A stretch of DNA of 64,000 bases from Prostheceraeus crozeri. Lineage: Eukaryota > Platyhelminthes > Polycladida > Euryleptidae. The DNA is taken from NCBI GenBank assembly GCA_907163375.1, contig CAJQUW010000891.1:344090-408089 (forward strand). The letters are read 5' to 3'. The notes beneath the pieces are model-generated. The model worked only from the letters and a program-made list of their open reading frames with translations. It ran no database searches and was not told where the DNA came from. The position numbers were made by a program, and so were the translations under genes. This document shows positions 11,001 to 19,922 of this stretch, piece after piece (within the stretch, counting starts at the first letter, position 1; each line of letters begins with the position of its first letter).

Positions 11001-13334
11001 ACAGTGATTCGTAGGCATCGACTGGCTAACAAATCTGTTCATTGTCATCATCGTGGATAAAGTATTCCATATGATTGGCAAAGAATCGTCATCATTCCAT
11101 TACTCAAAGGCAATGGCGAGTGTATTTAAGTATCTCGTATCATAAGTTTTGTTACCATTAACCATGCATGACAAGGGATTAAACTATATCAGACAATATG
11201 CGACTCGAGAAGTAGTTGAATCTTCAGACAGAGAACATATATCATTGGAAACATCACAGCGCTATCTAACTGGTAGGTCTTCTTCACGCAATTTCGATCA
11301 ATAATCATCATCCCAACTTTGCTGACTCAACAATACGGCTTGTATTTTGGGAGTCGAGTCAAATTATGTCTAACAGTTAATGAATAGAAATCTAGTCAGC
11401 ATGCATTTCTGTACTTGTGACCTATTTCACGCAATTTCGATCGATATAGTCATCGAAAGATGAACACACAGTGAGATCGTTATGTGTTTCGTTGAGGTTC
11501 TATGAATTCAACAAAAGTGAATATCTTAAATCATTGCACAAACCGAAAAAGCTGTTTTATCTCTTGCTAATTCTCATCAAATTTAACTGTATGCTCATTT
11601 ACTTGATTACTAAACTTATTCACTTGGTCAGCTAAGACACTTACATTGCACAGTAGTACTTGGTGCAAGAAACTGTGTGGTCTGTCTAATTAAATGAAGT
11701 GATTAGAAGTTTATTTACTACTTCATAATGATCATATCATAAATGATCCAGTTATAACTGCCCCGTCTCTTGTCACTCATCATGAGTTGCTAAAAATCTT
11801 GTCGATTCACACGGACGCCACTGCCAGCGCAGCGACTAAATCGTGACAGATAGATGTTTGTGAATAGGTGGTGACTGGTGAGCCAAACTTTCCAGCGTGG
11901 AGATCAAGGATTTTAAATTTTCTGACCTCAACCGATGGAAATGATGACTCACCAAATGACTGAAAATGGGTACGATGGAAATTTGAAGAATCTTGAGTAG
12001 GCATTGCAATCTCGAGGTCATTTCTTCAATCTCGAGATTTCAGAAATCCCAATCTCGATATCTCCGAGTCGTGAATGATCTTTGAAGTACATTTCATGCA
12101 AACAGTATTCAATTAGTGTTGTATTGGAATTTGTTCAAAAATAGGGGGACCTGCTTATCAAAAAATTCTAAAAGTTATACATTTAAAATTCTCAATTACC
12201 TTCAACTCAACAAATTGTTCCTCCGGCTCCATATCCTTCGAACGTTCCAACAGAATGACCGTTTTGGCTTTCTCCACTGATAATGGAGGGTCACGTAGGC
12301 CTACCTCACTTCTGGATCTATTATGCAATCGCCTGAGATGTTTCGTCAAATGCTTTTTCCGCTGAGGCGAGTTGCAAACAGGACATGACACATAATTCGG
12401 AATGTCGCATTTACGAATAGTGTACTCCTTTATCTCATTGATGAATTCTGACAAAGACGTTTCAGCGTTTGAGCGCAGAAAATCTTTATGCACCCTCTTC
12501 AAATGTTCGGACAGTCTGCTTTCAGTGATCACATGAATGCCACCAAGCCTTGCTCGTTCTAAAGGACAAAGATATGTCCTTCCCTTCTTTTTCACTATTT
12601 CAGAAACGGAAGAGTCATTCCACTTTTCATCATCACTGTCTACTCCCTGGACACTAGCGCCTAAAAGAAAAGCAACAATTAATATTCAGATTATTAAGTA
12701 TATGATAAACAATCAGAAATAGAGGCAATTTAGAGAAAATTCCCTTTTACACAGTCCATGAATCAAGTCTAATGCAAATGACAAAACATGAACAATTCTG
12801 AAAGTGAAATATGATGAATGCATTGAACAGTTACTTTCCTCCACTAACTTTCGCCTTGCAAACATTCCAATATCAGATAAGTACAATTTAAATTTATGAC
12901 AGCAAAAGCAATGACCAGTCATAGATTTGTGTTTATATCATCACTGCATTATGCGTATTTATCTAGTATAATGTGGAAAAGGAGAAAATTTAATATTATA
13001 ATATTTTTCTCAGAATATGAGTTTCAGAAAGTATAAGAATAAATCAGGATTTCTCAAACCCTGTGCAATTACCCAAAGTTGGATAAAACCGAAAAATCCT
13101 CTAACTAAACTACTATTATCAGTGGAGATTTTTCAGTTCAACGTAGCAAAGTGCGTCAAGGTAACAAAGTTAAAAAAACAAGCTAATGACTAGTTAATTT
13201 TCAATAGGTACAAAGTATGATTTAAAAGAAAATTTTTATATCCTAAAATGTCTAAAAATTTTAAAAATACTTACTAGAAGGACAAACAACGCTTCTCCTC
13301 TCCTCATGTGTAATGAATTGGCGAGTAAGTCGTT
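1880..13334 (-). CDS. multi-exon zinc-finger / tyrosine recombinase gene (gene-level model)
   Basis: Exons, in transcript order: 13275-13334, 12200-12660, 8237-8596, 6238-6798, 4999-5157, 4862-4909, eight of 51 nt between 4471 and 3407, 2410-2469, 2261-2344 and 1880-2050. All have AG acceptors and GT donors, and reading frame is kept throughout. Counting from 12660, the product is about 769 residues: zinc fingers 1-153, core-binding segment 154-273, catalytic domain 274-513, acidic linker 514-665, basic segment 666-713, Cys-rich end 714-769. Order and spacing of Arg, Lys, Arg-His, LGH and Tyr match eukaryotic tyrosine recombinases of the Crypton-like broad group, which cut and rejoin DNA through a 3'-phosphotyrosine. 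The N-terminus is incomplete: no in-frame ATG lies in the first exon listed. Whether this is a mobile element, a domesticated gene or one of a family cannot be told from one locus. No flanking terminal repeats were recognised. Confidence 0.72.
2261..2344 (-). CDS. penultimate exon, basic, of recombinase gene
   Basis: Acceptor TTTTATTTAGCAG precedes 2344. The donor GTGCGG after 2261 is weaker than the others. The 28 codons read ITPPRCKLRRCRRLSTKALL then MWASSEEQ, a basic stretch with a TPP turn. Another frame of the same DNA is also open, but it does not connect to either neighbour at phase 0, so I prefer this one. Confidence 0.58.
2410..2469 (-). CDS. small basic exon of recombinase gene
   Basis: Acceptor GGTCATTTCAG, donor GTATGA, 20 codons, phase 0 both ends: ESSSLTKKKIDISRILKHEN. 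The run KKK and the following Arg and Lys residues could be part of a nuclear localisation signal, which is inference. The next intron is only 65 bp (2345-2409). It supports the model that this exon, found from splice signals, falls in the phase shared by its neighbours. Confidence 0.58.
3407..3457 (-). CDS. microexon 8 of 8, divergent (MVASIPEESNHEPRNTE)
   Basis: The first eight codons match the consensus, and the rest has diverged to SNHEPRNTE while keeping length, frame and the EP pair. Its donor is GTGAGT instead of GTAAGT. As the terminal copy it escapes unequal exchange more often, which would explain the divergence. Confidence 0.7.
3551..3601 (-). CDS. microexon 7 of 8 (MVASIPEELDSEPNKAE)
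   Basis: Consensus peptide, differing from copy 6 only by a synonymous Ile codon. Confidence 0.75.
3696..3746 (-). CDS. microexon 6 of 8 (MVASIPEELDSEPNKAE)
   Basis: Consensus peptide; splice sites as in copy 2. Confidence 0.75.
3841..3891 (-). CDS. microexon 5 of 8 (MVASIPEELDSEPSTAE)
   Basis: Asn14-Lys15 are replaced by Ser-Thr, adding two possible phosphorylation sites. Acceptor TCTTTTTTTACAG and donor GTAAGT. Confidence 0.73.
3987..4037 (-). CDS. microexon 4 of 8 (MVTSIPEELDSEPNKAE)
   Basis: Ala3 is replaced by Thr. The acceptor reads CTCTCTTTCACAG, one base different from its neighbours, and remains a good site. Confidence 0.73.
4131..4181 (-). CDS. microexon 3 of 8 (MVASIPKELDSEPNKAE)
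   Basis: Glu7 of the consensus is replaced by Lys (codon AAA). The acceptor tract is longer here (TCTTTTTTTTACAG). Confidence 0.73.
4277..4327 (-). CDS. microexon 2 of 8 (MVASIPEELDSEPNKAE)
   Basis: It has the consensus peptide, acceptor CTCTTTTACAG and donor GTAAGT. The 93-bp intron upstream is full of sequence shared with the other units. Confidence 0.75.
4421..4471 (-). CDS. microexon 1 of 8 (VRASIPEELDSEPSKAE)
   Basis: Acceptor CCTTCACAG, donor GTAAGT, 17 codons, phase 0. This is the only copy that does not start with Met (Val-Arg in place of Met-Val). The 390-bp intron upstream is the longest in the local cluster. Confidence 0.72.
4862..4909 (-). CDS. small acidic exon METESEDGDTIILNDE
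   Basis: Acceptor TTTTTTTACTTCTTACAG and donor GTAAGT are both near-ideal. The 48-nt exon is phase 0 on both ends and encodes METESEDGDTIILNDE. The intron separating it from the catalytic exon is only 89 bp. Like the microexons downstream it opens with ATG straight after the acceptor and is strongly acidic, so it may be a distant member of the same exon family. Confidence 0.65.
4999..5157 (-). CDS. catalytic-domain exon 2 (LGH and nucleophile Tyr)
   Basis: Acceptor TCATATTTCAG precedes 5157 and donor GTAATC follows 4999. The 53 codons are phase 0 on both sides. They contain DRLGHRPQVARQSY: His19 followed nine residues later by Tyr28, the His-to-Tyr spacing of the tyrosine recombinase active site. 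Tyr28 is therefore the proposed nucleophile. The rest (ATTSRLAAAGSSLVKQVAGY) looks like the C-terminal helix that packs beside the active site. Splicing from 6238 to 5157 places 24 residues between the box-II Arg and this His, close to the usual distance. Confidence 0.82.
5158..6237 (-). other. intron between the two catalytic exons
   Basis: A 1080-bp intron splits the recombinase active site. It contains a hAT-type MITE (5739-6048). A possible acceptor-bounded segment near 5403-5443 was considered and rejected. Confidence 0.65.
5739..6048. mobile_element. hAT-type MITE, 310 bp
   Basis: Termini CAGTGTCCCGGCCAG (5739-5753) and its exact inverse at 6034-6048 form a 15-bp perfect inverted repeat starting with CAG. 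They are flanked by 8-bp GTCCCTAC (5731-5738) and GTCCCTAT (6049-6056), a target duplication with one mismatch. An 8-bp duplication with CAG ends is the signature of hAT elements. The interior has no ORF, so it is non-autonomous. Confidence 0.8.
6238..6798 (-). CDS. catalytic-domain exon 1 of tyrosine recombinase
   Basis: Acceptor CATATTTCAG precedes 6798 and donor GTAAGA follows 6238. It has 187 codons, phase 0 both ends. Exon residue 50, in GNSNRPDVASNATLAEF, sits where the first catalytic Arg lies in this superfamily. Lys83 or Lys85 (RVHKHKTAHLYG) is in position for the beta-hairpin Lys. R181-H182 in THTKYRHYIETR matches the second Arg box; residue -3 is Thr rather than His, as I recall for animal members of this group, so I do not count it as damage. 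The exon ends directly after that box and the next supplies the His and Tyr. The ORF stays open into the intron, so length alone would misplace its end. Confidence 0.82.
6799..8236 (-). other. intron; nothing else recognised
   Basis: AT-rich sequence with no supportable gene on either strand. The minus ORF 6848-7144 has no family features and no splice context. A short run of TCGA-rich repeats (CTCGATCTCGAACTCGACC) lies near 8070-8115. Confidence 0.45.
8237..8596 (-). CDS. core-binding (SAM-like) exon of tyrosine recombinase
   Basis: Acceptor TTTGTTTCACAG precedes 8596 and donor GTGAGT follows 8237. The exon has exactly 120 codons and is phase 0 on both sides. It begins EFAKYWGGGNLSEATISKHV and continues as a run of amphipathic helices ending in a Lys-rich segment (NKKKTNVKLR). 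Position immediately N-terminal to the catalytic domain, the GGG-LSE-TISKHVRYI pattern and helical character fit the N-terminal core-binding domain of tyrosine recombinases, which clamps DNA opposite the catalytic domain. Assignment rests on position and general resemblance, as this domain has no invariant residues. Confidence 0.72.
9431..9491. repeat. composite inverted repeat (61-bp hairpin)
   Basis: Outer arms GGGCGTCAATGGCAAATT (9431-9448) and AATTTGCCATTGACAGCCC (9473-9491) pair with one indel. Inside them GGGCCGC (9452-9458) pairs with GCGGCCC (9463-9469) around a GTTA loop. The result is a nearly continuous two-storey hairpin. Confidence 0.7.
9898..10666. repeat. 769-bp direct repeat, copy 1
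   Basis: It matches 11148-11916 base for base at a constant offset of 1250 bp with about four substitutions and no indels, so the duplication is recent. The plus strand has a reading frame ending NYIRQYATREVVESSDREHI and running to a GTAGGT that could act as a donor. I have no family for it. Confidence 0.88.
11148..11916. repeat. 769-bp direct repeat, copy 2
   Basis: Second copy of the 9898-10666 repeat. Differences seen include TGCAAG for TGCATG, GTGATT for GTAATT, and two changes near the right end. Confidence 0.88.
12200..12660 (-). CDS. C2H2 zinc-finger exon of recombinase gene
   Basis: Acceptor CTTTTAG precedes 12660 and donor GTAATT follows 12200. The exon carries two bases of a split codon and then 153 codons ending in VELK at phase 0. 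Residues 92-112 form a finger with C92, C95, H107 and H112 (CPVC...KHLRRLH). A looser one upstream has C31 and HLKRVH at 52-57 but lacks the second Cys. The first 20 residues are acidic and Ser-rich. C2H2 fingers would supply DNA binding or targeting; that role is inferred. No Met precedes the fingers in frame; the first in-frame ATG of the open frame is codon 143, downstream of them, so the true start lies in an earlier exon. Confidence 0.75.
13275..13334 (-). CDS. upstream exon of recombinase gene (phase 1 to phase 1)
   Basis: The donor is strong (GTAAGT at 13274-13269). The acceptor AG at 13335-13336 has only a mediocre pyrimidine tract. The frame that fits the next exon reads RLTRQFITHEERRSVVCPS, and a Ser codon is then split across the intron (A|GC). 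The 60-nt exon is symmetric, phase 1 on both sides. An in-frame stop lies just upstream and there is no ATG, so at least one earlier exon is required. Because it begins with AA, an upstream exon cannot end with a lone T, which would create a stop. Confidence 0.5.
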
Positions 13335-14014
13335 CTGTTCAAAATTATGTTTATCACTTATATATTGAAAGGATCCTATTTAACAGTCTGCCCATTCAGA
13401 TGATAAGAGGACAGGTCTGTTTCCAATCAAAAAACCAGATCTAGCTAATAACACAGCGGGATTACGCTATCTAAAATCTACCAGGTGTGTAAGAGAATTA
13501 ATATTAGTTCCTTAAGCTAAAACGTGAAATAGAATTGTACAAAATATGTATACAAATTATTTGACTATTTTTAGTGAGGTCATCAACAGGAACTTGGTCA
13601 GGACGATCGCGTTTCGACCGCTTAATCCTGGACGCTCAAACCCGACCAAGCGCGGTCCTGTACATTTAGGATGCACAGCCTCAAAAATTAAATTTATAAT
13701 AGAGAAAGATTAGCATCTATCAAAAAAAAAAAAAAATAGAGTCACTATTGAAGAGTCACTCAGTGGAAGTTTTGGATTCCATCTATCAAAATTAATAAAG
13801 TTTTAACATTATTCTATGTTGAAAATATTGTATCGAAAATAAATAGAAAGATCATGTTCGTGTGGTTGAATCCCAAATGTCATTGGTTGGAAATCGACAG
13901 GACCGGTATCCAAACTGAAAAAATCACAATACTCCAGCAAAGTCTGACCATGTCAGCACCTTTCAAGCACACGGTATGTCATTGAAAGGCGGCCGGATTA
14001 TACATACATACATT

Positions 14015-14016
<2 letters not shown>

Positions 14017-14064
<48 letters not shown>
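14017..14064. repeat. (TA)n microsatellite
   Basis: About 24 uninterrupted TA dinucleotides preceded by a short CATA run. Confidence 0.95.
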
Positions 14065-14066
<2 letters not shown>

Positions 14067-14082
14067 AAAGTTAGTTGAAAAA

Positions 14083-14825
14083 ATGGTTCGAACATTCCTC
14101 AAACGAAAGGAACAGAACAATGTGACCAATGACGAAGGTGAAATATTACTTTACTACCGAAGTCAATGGACGTCAAGTTCAATTGTCGAGGAACAGCGCT
14201 TGAACAAGATAATAACAACAGCTGTGAGTCCTACGAAGGATACGAACAAAATGAAACTTAGAATCTATTACAAAATGACACTGTTGCAACACATACTAAA
14301 AAACTGACGAATGTAATAGCGTCACAGACATTGGCTATACAACAACACTCACAAACAAATGTCAGAAGCGCATGTCAAATGGATCAATTAAATCCCTCTT
14401 GTTAACACACAAGAAGATCAAACCAGGCTATAAGCTAATACGATCAGATAAATAAAAATAAATAAAAGTGATTGCTAAATACAACTTCAAGAAAGATTTG
14501 GTAATTGCCGAAGCCCTACTGATAAAGGAACATCAACCGAAATTGAATAAACAAGATCAAAGCTTGACTCATTGACTAATGGTTTGGTTATGTACCTACT
14601 TCGCGCACACATTTTTGACATCTTCATGTCTATATTTTTCTTAAGCAGGCAACTCATCTCTATTTTCTATTCCTTATTCAGATATTGTCTTGTATTAGGC
14701 CTATACTCCGTACTTTTCTATAGCTTCAGTTTGAATATTTTCTATCTAAGGACTTTGAATATTTCAGTACAAGTACATTTTTGTAACCCTGATGATGGAC
14801 ATTGTTACAGTCCTAAGTAGCGGTT
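14083..14825 (+). mobile_element. Penelope-like retroelement remnant (GIY-YIG end)
   Basis: The frame 14083-14307 includes IVEEQRLNKIITTAVSPTKD and LRIYYKMTLLQHILKN, which resembles the linker between reverse transcriptase and endonuclease in Penelope-like elements. After stops and shifts, 14480-14575 reads YNFKKDLVIAEALLIKEHQP ending LNKQDQSLTH, the usual end of their GIY-YIG endonuclease. The core of the endonuclease is lost, and the reverse transcriptase is absent. Downstream at 14789-14820 is a decayed hammerhead-like motif, also known from this class. It is a 5'-truncated, broken copy. Confidence 0.55.
14789..14822 (+). ncRNA. degenerate hammerhead-ribozyme-like motif
   Basis: The conserved core CTGATGA (14789-14795) is followed by a stem GGAC/GTCC (14797-14800 with 14810-14813) closed by a 9-nt loop. 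The second core box, GAAAC in active ribozymes, reads TAAGT here. Hammerheads are an established part of Penelope-like terminal repeats. This one should be inactive. Confidence 0.4.
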
Positions 14826-17505
14826 TTATCATAAAATGGCTATCAAAATGCATTTTACCTTTTTTAACAACAGACGAAAAGAAACTATATAGACAGATGG
14901 GACATCACTACCTGAAAGTTAATAAGATCGACTGCAACATTTTATATAATAATGACACATGCCTAGATAATGATTTGCTGCCAACCTTTACATATACAAT
15001 GTAGATATGTAAGCTTGTGCAAAAATGTAACAAGTAACGCTTTTGTGTGAACGCCTTGTTATCGGTTTCGGCGTTAAGTGATTACGTCATGCAATGCGCT
15101 ATCTACGAGCAATCATTGCATTACGGATCAACCCTATCTACACCGAGCTCTGGAGCGCATCGATATCCCAGGGGGGCGATTCAGCCCCCCTCCTTAACTT
15201 CTAGAGTATAACACAAAATTCACGGTACAACACATTTCGTGTCTGAACTTTATAATGGTAGTATCCATTCACACTGACCCGCTCATCTTCGTACTATAAA
15301 TAGCCATTCAAAATTTAAAATCATCAATTTTGACAGATTTTTGAAATTTTCGACATTTTATCAATTTTTGGCATTAAATCTCATTAATGATAGTCACTTG
15401 CGATGCCAAACTGGTAAAATGAACTGACACGTTGATTGATGGTAGAAGAAAAAAAATTATATGATCGATTTGTGCAAAGAACAATGCAAAAATGCAGAAA
15501 TACTAAATGTGGACATTTTCTTTCAAAAGTAAAGTTTCCAAGTACATCTGTGAAATAGTGTTCTCCTGTTCTACCAAACTTCAAATATGACTACAAAGAG
15601 GAAAGATAACTCGAAGTCCAAGAATTCAAATGATTGGGAAAATAGAAAAAAGTGACTGCTTAAATGCGACTTTGCTCTTATAAATTTTTTTGCATAAATT
15701 GCATAAAATTTGAATTTTGAATACTCTATCCAATGTCTGTGATATAATAGATGAACATAATGTGATTCATTGACAGCTGCAGTCATATTGAAAATCGATG
15801 CGTCTCATTGGAAGTTATCACGTAAAATTTCTCCAAAAAGTGGCAAAATTCCGACTTTCAAAAAAGTAGGGCCTACTTTTCAAAATAGGCCATAAATTTG
15901 ACCTTCCATAAAGTCAAATCCAAAATTTTTTGTGAAAAGTTTGGAAATACGCTAAGACTAAAAGTCACAAAAGCGTAGGTCGATCGGCTTAGTTTTACGA
16001 GGGCCATAGCAAAAATGCAGTGTAATTGGGGACCCGAATCGGTCCTCCTCACCCCCTCCCCGGTATGGACAGGGTAAAAAACAAATACAAATTTGTTAGT
16101 GTAATTTTTAGTTTTGTGTTTGCCAAATAACTTACATATAGAGTTTGTAACAAAGAATCTTGATTGCAGTGCCTTCAATTCTACGTTTTACAATACATAC
16201 AAGCGAGTAGGGGAAAGTGCAAATCCAAAATTCTCGTTTTGCAGTTCCAATTTCAAATTGCCGAATGATGAAAGAAAGCAATGACATGTAGTTTGTGAAA
16301 TGTTGTACGTGTTCAAAAATACCTAAGATGAAACGATGAAGTAAATTTAACAGACAAACAAAACTTTTCTAACAAACTGAACAAAACTTAAAAACGAGTT
16401 AGCATACCACTTAATAAATCCGCTCTGAAATGAAATCGATAGATAACTTATTATGTACGATCACCTATCTTCAGCCACTACGCATAGAACACCATATAGC
16501 GATAATAAATCATGAGCTAATGGAATGGACATTTAGGTAGTTTCCATTCTAACTATTTCGCTAAGATTGTCAATATCTTCATCAGTTTTCAAAACATGCA
16601 AATCATGCAATTTAGCTTTTGAATCGAAAATTTGAGAAATATGATTAGTAGGGCCTACAATATCTCTGTTGTGTGTTCTGCTTTCGCTTACATTTCTTGT
16701 AAATATCACGCTTCTTCATTGGGATATCATATGTAGAAGTTACGGTGCACTTTGACATTACGTTTAGAAAATGTCAAGCATAATAAGGAGCATGAAACAG
16801 GAAAACAAATTATCTCGAAGTGAAACATGCAAAAAACGTCTCTTTCTAAATGAAATCCAGAGATGTTTGTAGAGGATTTCATGAAATTAACAGAAACTAA
16901 TTCATTGATCGACTAATTTATTCATTAACTAGCTGATCCTTCCTTATCCAGAAACACAATCTGACAAGGCCTTGTATTTTAAAAAGACTTTCAACTATTA
17001 GTACTAATACGTCGAATAATTTACAGTACCCGGTATTATTGCAAGATTATTCAATGGAATATTTCAGATATTACTTAAAAATGTTCCTTGACCTATATTA
17101 CACGATAAATCCTTTGTACGTATATTCAACGCCGTAAAAGAAAGAAACTTTCGTAAAGTTGACATAAAAAAAGCAAAAATTGTAATACGATTTTTGTACG
17201 TGTACTGTCTTCAAGTACACATTTAGGTGGATAAAAATCATTCATTTGCAGGTTGGTGCAATGGAGATATTTTCCGTTAGACCCCATCACTTATAAAACT
17301 CCTGCAATACAATCTAGTAGCATATAGTCGTTCAATTGAGTGGCGTTTCATAGATGTTCATCAATGGTTTTCATTGGATATGATGCAGGTCAGAAATCAG
17401 ACCGTGAAAATTGATCGGTGTCCAACAGACTGCTTAACAGAAAAGATTCGAAATATTTCACGCTTCGTGTGTTAAGTTCAAATTCATTAACCTTATGTGT
17501 CTTAC

Positions 17506-17573
17506 CTTGAATGTAGAGGCCACTCATCTCCACTTCCCATTTCTTCCTTCAATACAAATTCATCCATGAGTTT
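17506..17573 (-). CDS. candidate upstream exon (acidic)
   Basis: Acceptor CATTTGTAG precedes 17573 and donor GTAAGA follows 17506. The only open frame reads KLMDEFVLKEEMGSGDEWPL then HS plus two bases. It enters in phase 0 and leaves in phase 2, so it cannot join 13334 directly. It may be an early exon of the recombinase gene or belong to another transcript. There is a Met at codon 3. Confidence 0.4.
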
Positions 17574-19456
17574 CTACAAATGGATATAAGCTTCGTTAGT
17601 CAGAAAAAGCCGACATAATCAATAATGCAAGGGAAAAAGATATTACTGTTTAGGCTACACCCTTATATAAGTCGCGCTTACTTTTTTGCATGATATCCTG
17701 TTTCAAAATCAGGGTGCGGCTTGTAGGGTGGGGAAAGACGTAGCCCACAACTATGAAGCTATAATACAGTTGAAACTGCCTCGTCTGTGCTAAAGTTCTG
17801 AGAATAATCAAGTTTCTAAGAAATCGTAGAAACTGGCATTGGTACCATCTAGTACAAACACTTGAATTTTGAAAAGTTATGAAAAAACCAGGGATGGAGT
17901 AAGACGCCCAAGGGATGATCCAAAGAATTTTCAGCTCTAGAAAGCACTCCAAAGCTCATCAAACAATAAACATATATATGCAATCTCATCATGGTTTATC
18001 TGTAGTGTAGTCCACTTATTACATCGCACATATAAATTACCCTTGCTGATTTTTTATTCCTGTAAGCCAGCTGTGGGCAACGTGCCGTCCCCGGACCTCT
18101 TTGTGGCCCATCAGCCCATTGTGACTGATTCTTACATTTAAAGGGACACAATTCAATCGGTTTTGACTTTTGAGAAAGTGGCACATTTCCGATTTTGACC
18201 TTAGAATTGAAATATAGGCTACTTTGAAAGCTAATCAAATTGAAACACGGTATATCTAACAAATACGAAGATCCCGGAAAAGGAAGAATGCAAAGTTAAA
18301 CAACACCCTAATGGAAACTCCTAGAATAAAAATAGCTAATTAAAAGTCTAGCACGTACAAGTAAAATTAATACTGGCAATCGACAAGATAAAGAAGATGA
18401 TGTTAAACTAGACACCGATGTTTAACAAAGTTTATCATGAAATTAAATTCTGTATTTAAGTAAAGGAAGATTTGCACAGCGGGTTGCTAATAAAAAGAAG
18501 TTGTATACAATGCTGAAACAAGCAAACAACGGATCTTTTCGATCCATCTAATCCTCTCAATCAAATGTTTGTTCGCTTATCTTTTCTTACTCAATTTTCT
18601 GCGGTGCAAGAAAAAATGCAGCTTTCCCTCAATTTAGACGAATTTTTAAAATTGACTTACAGCTATATTTTACTTGCATCGTAGAAAATTGAGTTGTGAA
18701 CCTCCCGTACAAGACAACGAAAGATCTATCTTCTCTTAGCATACGCCTATTAATGCAGAAATCATTCCTTGTGGTTGAGCTTCCATGCCATCTTATGCAG
18801 ACACAGTAGTCATTGATTGCGACGAGCACACAATTACTAGAATGTGACCTTGTGAAGCTACAGCTTCCTCACTTAATACTTAGATTTCGAACCTAATCCA
18901 CTTCGTGCCGCTGGTGGTCGAATACGTGAAACCTGCCGCCGGTCTGTGTCTAGCATTTAAGGAAATAAGTCAAGAAAAATTAAAGATAATTCATAATTGA
19001 TGATGATATTATCCCGAGACGCGGTAGTGCAATCTGTGGAACGTTCGAAATAAAATATCTGTGGATGTTGTTTTATCGATGATGAGCTTAGACAAGGTAC
19101 AGTATAACGGCATAATGTATATTGTCTTCTCAAGTTAGTGGTCCGCTGAGTCTCCCGACGGTGGCCTGCAAGAGGATTCGTATGGTTGCCCACCACTGCT
19201 GCAAACACATATCAGCTGATTCCAAACTGCAACTTTCATCATTATCAGTTCAGTTACTTTGCTTTGATTTTGAAATCAGGTGTACCCAGCATACTTAGGT
19301 CAAGTCAAGGCCAAGTCACGAAAATTCAGCCTGGCATTCCAACACTTAATCTGTTCTCTCAAACGTATAAACATGATCATCTCGGAAAAAGAAAGCAAGT
19401 TTACATACAATTTATCACAAACAATATTTTTCATAAAACATAACTAAACAAAAGTA
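17574..19456. other. no gene supported
   Basis: Minus ORFs at 17650-17952, 17996-18262 and 18957-19208 have no recognisable motif. A stretch at about 18070-18120 (AGCTGTGGGCAAC ... TGTGGCCC) recalls the ends of hAT elements, but no partner or target duplication was found. Confidence 0.4.
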
Positions 19457-19537
19457 GGGGAAAGTGAGGTATGGGCAGGTGGGAGGTATGGGCCACCGCT
19501 CTCAGCGCAAAACGAAACTGAATGGGGGAACAAGCTA

Positions 19538-19677
19538 CGTGGTGTGATCCAAAATGTCCCGGACTAACCTACTTGCAGATAACCTGTGATAACGAATACT
19601 ACTTCAGATGTAAATTTAGGTCTTTAAGGCATGAGAAATATGGTCGCCGAAATTTTTCCGGTCAGTTTTCTATTTTT
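19538..19677. repeat. mariner left terminal inverted repeat
   Basis: 140 bp beginning CGTGGTGTGATCC; the inverse of 21133-21272. Confidence 0.93.
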
Positions 19678-19922
19678 AAAAAATATTTTTACATTTTAAC
19701 ATGAATTTCTGTATTTTCTGAATTGATCGAGATCCGATTTGTCTTATTGTTATAGTTAGATTGATTTTGATTTGTACCTTATTTGACGGATATCTTTGCC
19801 ATGAATATTGCACGTCTTTTGTTAATTGCTTCATGTGTTACGATATCAATCAGTGAAGTTCATTCAGCACGCATTCATTAAGAAATCCGTGTCAACGATG
19901 GTTCTTTGTTCTATCAGTTTTC

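Larger units (their letters stand above)
8597..12199 (-). other. intron rich in repeats
   Basis: It holds a composite hairpin at 9431-9491, a smaller inverted pair at 9341-9364 and the 769-bp direct duplication (9898-10666 and 11148-11916). An AATCTCGAGA-type short repeat lies at about 12005-12070. No additional recombinase exon was found, although one small enough to be missed cannot be ruled out. Confidence 0.45.
13335..17505 (-). other. presumed intron; missing exon expected here
   Basis: If the exon at 17506-17573 belongs to the recombinase gene, one unseen exon entering in phase 2 and leaving in phase 1 must lie in this stretch. I scanned the strong donor-like sites near 16131, 16450 and 16690 and none gives a workable frame. 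The stretch includes a TA microsatellite and a Penelope-like remnant. The GC-rich patch at 15040-15200 is unassigned. Confidence 0.35.

Noticed and set aside
14572-14820. Plus-strand 82-codon ORF after the GIY-YIG tail
   Set aside because: Hydrophobic, AT-rich translation of the 3' region of the Penelope-like remnant, ending in the hammerhead-like motif.
16205-16220. GTAGGGGAAAGTGC resembling the pogo-like terminus
   Set aside because: No inverted partner, no GGTATGGGCC word and no second TA at an appropriate distance.
16660-16730. Minus-strand MKKRDIYKK exon with donor GTAAGC as the missing 5' exon
   Set aside because: It ends with a lone T, which joined to AA of the 13334 exon creates a stop codon.
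18065-18125. hAT-like end (AGCTGTGGGCAACGTGCC)
   Set aside because: Only a resemblance; no opposite end or 8-bp duplication was found.
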